Shown: positions 56,816 to 64,000 of the stretch, in pieces
Position numbering within the stretch: position 1 is the first letter of the stretch
How the letters are laid out: every line of letters begins with the position of its first letter
NCBI GenBank assembly: GCA_944472155.2
Contig: OX235273.1
Span: 82,516,793-82,580,792, forward strand
Reading direction: 5' to 3'
Length of the DNA: 64,000 bases
Source: Trichobilharzia szidati
Taxonomy: Eukaryota; Platyhelminthes; Trematoda; Strigeidida; Schistosomatidae
The notes under the pieces: model-generated
The model's input: the letters and a program-made list of their open reading frames with translations, nothing else
Told to the model about the DNA's origin: nothing
Databases searched by the model: none
Made by a program: the position numbers and the translations under genes

Positions 56816-58043
56816 TTGATTCAGCAGTCACTACCATAAGTAGCTGTTAGTTTGGAAAATACAGTAAGTCTGTGTCATACCGTCTGTAATGGAATAAACT
56901 AACCGTTCTCATATTTTTCATCAGATGTTTAGTATACAAGTAAGTGTCTAACTTTATTTTATTAGCTAGTAATAAAGTGTTATGAATAGTGGATTTGTCT
57001 CACCAAGGTGCTCATATATTTTTACCGTTGAGATGTTATTCCGAAGTTGACCAATTTTATTATTTTAACCAAATGAGTACCTTCATGTCTTTCAATGAGG
57101 TATTCATTTCAAATTTCGAGACATGTTTCATTTATCCTTATATAATCCTGCATTTTTGTATTGATTGAAGTTACGGATCATTAAAATGAGAATCTCAATT
57201 GTAACACTAACTTCAGATACTGTTTAGACGCCTTCTATTCATCTTCTAAAAAAATATTGTACAACGCTAATTACACCCTTTTGTTAATATGGAGATTAAA
57301 GTTGTAATCATTTGACTGCAGTCACCTTTACAAAACAAATTGATTACAGTGTTCTCTGTAAATTGATTGTCTCCAAAACTCGATTAACTCTCTACGACAA
57401 GTGGTTTGACTATTAGATACCTGATAGTTGCGTCTACAAATAAGTCTCTTTCCAGTCTCAGTGTTTGAAATATATTCAGGAACCTCATTGATACTTTCCT
57501 CTTAGTCCTTGCTATGCATCTTCTGTTTCAGGTGAATGTTAACTAGTGGATGAAATCAAAGCTGACTTATGCAATAAATTTATTTACCCTTGTTTGATGA
57601 GCCATTTGTGACATATAGTAAGACCAACCTCTCCATCAAGAAATCCTTTTTTAGGAGACATTCGATTCTGCACTTTTCTGTTCCTCATATCCACTAGTAT
57701 GAACTTCACATATTAAGCGTCCTTCAATCATGAAGTTTTGTTGTTTAGTTTTGTTTTTATGTGCATTAATCTCCCAACGCAAAAGAAAAGAGTATCAAAC
57801 GTTCATTATTTTAAATTGATGAGTATAAAACTTTAACACTTTCAGTACAGCTTAGTCCATATCTTTGACCTATAAATGCTCTTTCTAGTCATTCAATCAC
57901 TTCCTTTTGTGTATATTTACTATATTCACTGACAATTTGTTCATCATATGTTCATTTTACGATGAAGTGCTTTTTTATGAGAAAAAATACACAATGAAGT
58001 ATTTTATGAAACGAAATCTTAAGATTTAAAGATTGAGTATAAT
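56816..58043. other. No recognisable feature
   Basis: AT-rich, about 1.2 kb. No coding or repeat signal. Confidence 0.45.
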
Positions 58044-58598
58044 TGTAACGACAGAAGACAAGGGCCAGATAACAGATCGTTTATTGAGAAAATCAAGAGA
58101 TATTTATAGATATTTATGTACATTATTATTGGCGTTATTGTTAGCAGAGAAGCAACGTCTTCTTATTGATTGTTTTCTTGCTGAAGGTTACTCTGTACTG
58201 CTTGTGACTGTTTCTTAGAAAGTTAAGCCACATTTCTGCGAATCGTATTTGCACGCGTTAAGTCTTCTGTGATTGGTTGGTGAGTTCCTCAAGGTTAAGC
58301 TTTGTTATTGTTTTTTCTCAAGACCCTGTTTTGGCACATGAACATTAACGTATATTGTTGTCTATAACTTTGGCTTGTAGACAGCTCTCACCACATAATG
58401 ACCAGTACAGTGCAATTTAACGGATCTTGAAACAATTATACAGTATGCACTCTGTATCTATATATTTATAACGAATATATAGCGCTATATATCCCTAATA
58501 GTACAAAAGTGTTTAGGTCTTAAATTGTGTGCCATTAACCCTCCGGTTATTGCACTGTTGCATTAAACAGGAACGTGACGCTGGATTACGTCATTACA
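58044..58598. mobile_element. Probable solo LTR
   Basis: A 555-bp segment starting TGTAACGAC and ending GTCATTACA, giving the TG...CA ends and an 8-of-9 terminal inverted repeat expected of a long terminal repeat. It is flanked by ATAAT (58039-58043) and ATAAA (58599-58603), a possible 5-bp target duplication with one mismatch. A TATA-rich patch lies near 58460-58495. No gag or pol sequence adjoins it and no second copy exists in the window, so family and orientation are unknown. Confidence 0.55.
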
Positions 58599-59023
58599 AT
58601 AAACAGATTTCAACCTTCATATCAGTAAGTTTCTAAATTCACAAAGATTCCCAAGCAAACTAATATCTTTTGTATTTAGATGTATTATTATACATTATCT
58701 TGTTTCCTATTTTATACATGTCTATCAGGTTTGAGGTCAGTAAGAACTAACAATGTCCTCGATCACATTCTAAATACATCTCTGCGTATCACACTTCTTT
58801 ATTACTGAGTATAGTCGCAATATTCTACATGTAAGAGGTTTCGACTACGAATACCTGAACAGTTTCTGTGATTAAAGACACGGCGTCTTAATTTAGTAAT
58901 ATTAGTTATTTTCGAGTATTGGTTTACAGGAATGTTATCGGTTTGAAGTAGGATCACTATGGGTTTATTGGTGTCTACTGTTAATGAGTCATAAAAGAGA
59001 GGTGAACAGATGTCGATTAGAAA
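58599..59023. other. No recognisable feature
   Basis: AT-rich spacer. A 75-residue minus-strand frame (58802-59029) runs into the PLE C end and has no signature. Confidence 0.4.
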
Positions 59024-59106
59024 AAACAACAGACGGGGTGAAGAAATATATTCCTATTCAATTAGTTCCTCATCATCGGCTCTATACTGACATATAGTTT
59101 TTAAAT
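59024..59106. repeat. PLE C 3' arm
   Basis: Reads AACAACAGACGGGGTGAAGA through TCGGCTCTATACTGACATAT; reverse complement of 61500-61580 with a few mismatches. Confidence 0.85.
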
Positions 59107-59579
59107 TTTTACCAGTGGTTATCTTAGTTGATCGCTTTTAGTTATAGACTGAGGGGAAATCAGGAGGTTAAAAGTCATCCAAACAAATAACTAATAGATA
59201 TTAGTAACAAGATATCTAAGTTTTAAAAGAGGGATGAGAATTAATTACGGAATTCAAAATAACTTGATTCTTAGGCTTTAGCGATAAGTTATTACAAAAT
59301 CAAAAAATTTGTCAAACAATGATGACTAAAAAGAATAGAATGACTCAGAAGAATTATGTAAAATACAAAACAGTTAATAGAATTAGCCAGGATTGCAAAA
59401 TTTATAAAAATTAATAAAGTCAAAAGATAGTTACAAGGGGAGGGGAAAATGTTTTTAAAAACCTAATACATATTATGTAGTTGGCCATGGCACAGAAAGG
59501 GGGTGTAAAAATTTCTTTTGAACATACTAATTTGACTTGTTCAGATGAATTCCGATTGCTTCTGCTGTGTGTAAAAGTC

Positions 59580-59830
59580 GTACTCATAGACCATGAGATA
59601 GGTTGGGTGATATACGATTAATAACTTTAAAAGCTTTGTTAGAGTCGATTTGATGCCCAGTATCGACGAGGTGAGCTAGTATTGAGCTGTGTATAGCTTT
59701 ATTGGAACCTTTGCCAAAACAAGATGGGAGGTGAGTAGAAATTCGATGATGAACTTGCCTGATCATACTTCGTATGTAACTAGCTGTGCACGGGCAGTTA
59801 AACAGGTAAATACACATGGAAGAGGCGAAA
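59580..59830 (-). pseudogene. PLE C GIY-YIG remnant
   Basis: An open 77-residue minus-strand frame: MCIYLFNCPCTASYIR, then RQVHHRISTHLPSCFGKG, SILAHLVDTGHQIDSNKAF and VINRISP. It is the same subfamily as copy A (DTGH block, HLP). YIG is changed to YIR. The C-terminal Glu-containing block is not in this frame. Confidence 0.82.
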
Positions 59831-59970
59831 CAGAGCCGTCTGTCTTGAACTGAGTATTGGTTGGCTAGTGAATATACAGCATGAATTAGCTGCGTTGAAA
59901 GTCTTTTTGAGGGCCCTTCTCAGACGTTGTGATAAGATCTCACTATTGACATGACCTGTGAATTCTAAGT

Positions 59971-60500
59971 TTAGGAAGATTGACTTTTTGGGGACAGACG
60001 GTAACTTCGTCTTTTACTTCCTGAGTTCATGTGTTGGTTCACGAAGTTATTTGGATATCCGTTTCTACTTGGTAGATTGTGAACATTACCAAGTTCTTCG
60101 TTCAGTGTCTCATTTGAACAGATAAATCTAGCCCGGTGAACCGGACATCTGACCAGACTACGGTTGTATTGAAGAGGTACGAAGCTCCCGAAGTGAGTAT
60201 ATTGTCCAGTGGAAGTAGGTTTTCTAAACAAACGTCTACATATTGTCCTGTCTGTTCGTTTAGTCATTAGGACCTCCATAAAGGAGATAGTCATTTTCAT
60301 CTACTTCCTTAGTGAAGTTTATGCTAGGATGTGCTTTATTCAATTTATCCAATATTTCCTTAGTGTCACGTTTTTTCTTCACAACCATAAAGATTATATA
60401 TGACATCTTAAGATGACCATTCTCAAGTTTCGGTAAGCCGTACAATCTAGGCATCACCGTGCCTACAGGTTTTAGTGTTTCATACAAGGCGGGTGAAATA
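59971..60500 (-). pseudogene. PLE C RT fragment with palm deletion
   Basis: Two overlapping minus-strand frames. The first (60260-60487) begins YETLKPVGTVMPRLYGLPKL, an RT block just before the palm, but then jumps within about 20 codons to KEILDKLNKAHPSINFTKEV, which belongs to the thumb. The intervening palm (motif A Asp and YxDD) is missing. The second (59971-60300) gives LFRKPTSTGQYTHFGSFVPL (the Y-R-K-P-T-H block), NRSLVRCPVHRARFI, NETLNEELGNVHNL and NGYPNNF. Such an internally deleted copy could not encode a working polymerase and would depend on intact relatives. Confidence 0.83.
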
Positions 60501-61109
60501 TGGCCTTGTTATTTCAACTTTTTTAAAGACTCTGTCAACTGTCTCTCAGTTCTTTTCGTTGTATCTTTGTTGGTTGTTAGTTTCTGAAATTTGCATGCAT
60601 CATTTAATAAAGTCTTCATTTTGCTAAGGTGATCAGACTTAACCTTAGTAACGACGCTTCAGCCTTTGTCAGGTCTGGAGATCACTATATTCTCATTTAC
60701 TTTCAGCTTTTTAAAGCCTCTTGATGCCTTTTGGTTAAAACACTCTTTGTATTACCTCTACTATTCATGAATTCGTAACAACAATCAACCAAAGTTGCCT
60801 TAAATCTGTTAACCTCCTCATCTGATGAAGGCGTTAAGTCTACAGTCTAAGCATAAAGGTTTTCAAACTGAACTTGTATGTCCATTTTATTGACTTTTAT
60901 ATTTCTACCAAAAAATTTAAGACCGAGAGATAAGACTTCTAAATCCGTCATATCTAGGACCCCACTAGAAATGTTGTGGACATACCTTTCTGGAATGAGT
61001 GGAAAAATTGCTTCTGGAGTCTGATTGTCAAGGCTTAGAATAAGCTAGATGCGTTTGTTTTCCTTTCTTTTGTGAACAATATCGTCCACATACTGTAAGA
61101 ATGGCTGTT

Positions 61110-61421
61110 TCAAGTCGTCGGGAGTTCTTCTACGGCGTAGAATCTCTCTGCAATATTCTTTGTCAACTCAGTAACACATGAATTCAAAGAGTCAGTCTGA
61201 TTGAGAGTATGACGCTTAAGTGTTCTTGCGTTAAGACGTTCTCGAAAACGACGTAACGATTTCCAGTAACCTTTGCGGTAGCAGACTGTTTCGATACATT
61301 CATGAATAAAATCTATAGACGCCTTCGCTTTACTGAGCCTTGCGCCACACTTCAGATACTCATTGAGGATCTTCAAGGCAAAACGGTTCTCAGAAGATTT
61401 CAGCGATTTCCAAATTCCCAT
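61110..61421 (-). pseudogene. PLE C N-terminal coding segment
   Basis: An open 103-residue frame starting MGIWKSLKSSENRFALKIL, with SKAKASIDFIHECIETVCYR and LRRFRERLNARTLKRHTLNQ. It is basic and helical, and lies upstream of the RT fragments in the right order for a PLE N-terminal region. Its start codon lies at the inner edge of the 61405-61475 inverted arm, so this arm includes the beginning of the coding region. Confidence 0.65.
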
Positions 61422-61609
61422 TTAGGCATTTAGAGAAAACAACAGATTGAGCGAAGAAATATATTCCTTTTCATTTGATAGGTAAAACTTTTTGATGTAA
61501 AAAACTACATATTAGTGTAGAGCCGATGATGAGGAACTAATTGAAAAGGAATGTATTTCTTTACTCAATCTGTTGTTTTTTTCTAAATGCGTAAATTGGA
61601 ATTTGGAGA
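61405..61609. repeat. Fold-back at the 5' side of PLE C
   Basis: Arms of about 70 bp (61405-61475 and 61539-61609) are reverse complements with few mismatches around a 63-bp centre. They share CAACAGATTGAG/CTCAATCTGTTG and the ATTTAGAGAAA/TTTTTCTAAAT region. Confidence 0.85.
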
Positions 61610-63081
61610 TGTCGATTACTCTCTTGTTTTCAGTGTCTCGGATTGTTATCTAATGTGGATTTTAAGTTTACAATTTTATTCATAGTCATTTGTGTAAGGA
61701 TTTGGAACACTAAAACATAGCGTTAATTCCATGAGCACTTATGCTGACAACATTTACGACATAGTTTACATGTAAGAAAATTTTCTCCATTTTTGTACTA
61801 AGAAGTATGTAATTCTGGCTGTCTATCATAAAATGAAAAAAAACTTACATGAAAACCATGTCAATTATTAATACTGTAAGGTCTTCATGTTGAAATTCTC
61901 GCCTGAAAAAAGCTTCACAACTCAAAATGATAATTGCTTCATACAGCAGAAGGCTTTCGTTGATTTGAAACACCGAGTGTTTTGTGAAGATTGGCGTAGA
62001 AAAATCATTGAAAGTTTCTTAAAGTATATGCTTAGTGATTTAAAACATAGCTGACAGAATAAAATAGATAACACATAGTAAAATTCTAGTGCAGTTTATT
62101 TATTATATTCAAGAAATGAACAGAAACTAGTACGACTTCATTTGTTATGCCTACAGAATAAACTAAAAGTCTTACGCGAATAACGCGAACTCAAATATTT
62201 TGATTAGACACTTAAAGCTGCCATTTATATCTAATCGGTTAATTAGTATGCATGCTTGTTCCTATCTAATTCATACCAACAGGTTTATACTTATCTCATC
62301 CTTTTTCATATTCATATATTATCTGATTGATTGCAGCAAACTCTTCATATGACAAAACCACACATTTTTCTTCATTCTTTGACCCCCCAGCATATTGTAC
62401 ATTACATAATAAACTCTCGTGTCAGTAAAACGTTTGGGCAATGCGGCATAGATCAAATGAATTATAATTATATTTCAATAGTTTACACACAATGTTAACA
62501 TTTTTATTTTGTTAATATTTCGAGAAACATCACTGCCCATAATCAAACCAGTTGTTTCTCACTTCACACATTTATCATTTGTAGTCATATATCCATCAAC
62601 ATACATATAATCCATTTTGTGTATCCAGAATTATATTCCAGATTGTTGACAGTTGTGCTGAGTCATTCTTGTCACATGTATTGGGTGTGACTGTAGTGAA
62701 GGTAAATTCTGTGATTAATCTTTCTTTCCATTTCTTCATACTGGATTTCCGAAAACAAATGTTGTCACAATCAGTGTTTTGGTTTTTATCTCATACATGT
62801 TCAGCTTTGCAGGAATTTGTTTTCTAAATTACTGTACTTCTTTGTTCCTGTAGAATGACTTTTAATTAGATGTTTGTGATAATTCATTCTTGTTTTAAGT
62901 GATCTAGACGTCTGACTGGCATTGGTAACCGACCATTCAGTACAAGATGTTTTTAAAAAATTAGTCTCTTAATAACAAGATGTTTTGTAAACTGCATTAC
63001 TTTTTTTCCAATATTTTATAGTAAACCTTGTAATTTAGTATTTTTTAACTAGATTCTTTGACTTAAACATAGTCACAATAC
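61610..63081. other. No recognisable feature
   Basis: AT-rich, about 1.5 kb without coding or repeat signal. Confidence 0.45.
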
Positions 63082-63392
63082 CTGGCTTTTTCAGATTTCT
63101 TCGAATCGCTTCAGCGCCTTTAATGTAAAGCAGTGCTAATTCTTGTCCTCTCCTGTTTTCTTTAACTTCTTGTTTTCTTCACTTAATTATCTTTGATGAA
63201 TTCTTCTCAGTAGTGACTTTTCAGTAGCATTTTGAATAAAATATTAATTTCTTTTGTTTGGTTTTCTAGCATTGTTTTAAGTCTAAGTATTCCCTCTACA
63301 TGATACAGTATAAACCATCGTTTTACCGTGAATAGGTGAGCTTGATGGTAATCATGGAATTCTTCAGACTTCTTTGTTTTCCTACAAATCAC
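63082..63392 (-). other. Coding-like minus-strand stretch, unresolved
   Basis: An open 61-residue frame (63207-63392; KSEEFHDYHQAHLFTVKRWF and ILRLKTMLENQTKEI) is followed, after stops, by a second charged helical reading QEVKENRRGQELALLYIKGA and EAIRRNLKKP, which ends at a donor-like CAG|GTATTG with last exon base 63082. Composition looks more protein-like than the surroundings. It could be an exon of a minus-strand gene (63082-63152 with an acceptor-like CAG before it) or a decayed element. The acceptor lacks a pyrimidine tract, which weakens the exon model. Confidence 0.35.
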
Positions 63393-64000
63393 CGATTTTA
63401 TGCTACTGTAGATTATCCTTTGTATTTCTAAGTCTCATATGGCGGGTTTCCAAATACATTAGCTATTTACATAGTGAATTTAACTGAGTCAACAAGACTG
63501 TTTATGTGTAAGAGGAATTTCCCAATATCATATTCATTATTGACAGCGTGTCATATGCACTTTCCCACCAACATTTTATTGATGAAATGAGTGGTTTGAG
63601 TCAACTTTCTCCTAAAATTTGCAGGAGTATATTCTTTATTATTAGTGAGATAGTCAATCATAAAATTATCCACTTATTCTCTTCCCATGTCTTTCATTCA
63701 TATGCGAAAAACGTCGTGATTAGATAGAATTATACCGCTTCACTCATCTCTTCTCCAGACAACCGTACCCCGTCTCTCATATAGCCATATTTTTATTCAG
63801 TCTTCTTCTTCGTGTGGCAATAAACATTTTAATTAGGATTTCAGTATACATACTGCTTACACTGAATCTAACTAGTATTTTCTCCTCTTATATTCAAGAG
63901 TCTTAAAGTCACTTTACTGATTCGAATGTATCTGTTATTGCAGCCATGGAAATCGCTTCGTATTGGTCTCAGAGTCATTGCAAGAAATCTTAACAGCAAA
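63393..64000. other. No recognisable feature
   Basis: AT-rich to the window end, no clear signal. Confidence 0.4.

Larger units (their letters stand above)
59024..61609 (-). mobile_element. Penelope-like element copy C, inverted arms, internally deleted
   Basis: Minus-strand PLE of about 2.6 kb. Its 3' end (59024-59106) is the reverse complement of 61500-61580, so the element is bounded by inverted arms as in copies A and B. At the 5' side a second inversion is seen: 61405-61475, including the start codon region of the PLE protein, is inverted relative to 61539-61609. The coding region keeps N-terminal, thumb and nuclease parts, but much of the RT palm is missing. TCCTCATCATCGGCTC is the shared arm motif. 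Confidence 0.85.

Noticed and set aside
61500..61580. Hammerhead in the PLE C arm (CCGATGATGAGG)
   Set aside because: No GAAAC box or cleavage triplet follows at a workable distance.
1..64000. CRISPR array, bacterial operon, rRNA or integrated virus
   Set aside because: There are no regularly spaced repeats, no operon-like coding, no rRNA-like conserved blocks and no capsid-like or viral polymerase reading. The repeats present are eukaryotic retroelements.

Overview
The window is AT-rich, intron-rich animal DNA. Its repeats point to a blood fluke (Schistosoma or a close trematode relative): a Sm-alpha type SINE with a decayed hammerhead ribozyme, a second tRNA-headed SINE family also carrying hammerhead cores, many Penelope-like elements (PLEs) with GIY-YIG endonuclease, RTE-clade (SR2-like) non-LTR retrotransposons and a Merlin-type transposase relic. 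No bacterial or viral gene organisation is present. The species cannot be fixed from sequence reading alone.

Host protein-coding content is small. A minus-strand exon at 3802-4490 encodes the N-terminus of an EF-hand protein and ends in a clean splice donor, so the gene continues leftwards, probably beyond the window. A plus-strand exon at 24942-26823 encodes a long C-terminal segment with an IQ-like motif, degenerate ankyrin units, a His-rich stretch and a SOCS-box-like end, resembling an ASB-type substrate receptor of Cullin-5 ubiquitin ligases. A minus-strand coding-like stretch at 63082-63392 is only a candidate.

The rest is intron or intergenic DNA crowded with repeats. From left to right: PLE copy A with 308-bp inverted arms (175-1488); a hammerhead-SINE (2866-3320); the EF-hand exon; SINEs and PLE ends (5.5-7 kb); a hairpin and a Sm-alpha copy (10.6-10.95 kb); a nearly full-length but decayed RTE with 12-bp target-site duplications (11651-14927); SINEs (15.7-16.8 kb); a PLE reverse-transcriptase fragment (17.6-18.4 kb); a palindrome of two PLE ends (20.0-20.3 kb); nested SINEs, a PLE end and a Merlin relic (22.7-24.2 kb); the IQ/ankyrin/SOCS exon; RTE, PLE and SINE pieces (28-46 kb), including four inverted SINE pairs; a 5'-truncated RTE with a 17-bp duplication (52663-54418); PLE B, almost open and with 72-bp inverted arms (55470-56815); a probable solo LTR (58044-58598); and PLE C with inverted arms and an internally deleted RT (59024-61609).

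The main biological interest lies in the repeats. Three diverged PLE copies share an inverted-terminal architecture, and a further palindrome consists of PLE ends only. Hammerhead cores sit in two SINE families. One SINE family is a chimera of a tRNA head with both ends of the RTE element, which suggests that it is mobilised by RTE machinery. All similarity statements come from reading the sequence by eye; no database search or alignment program was run.
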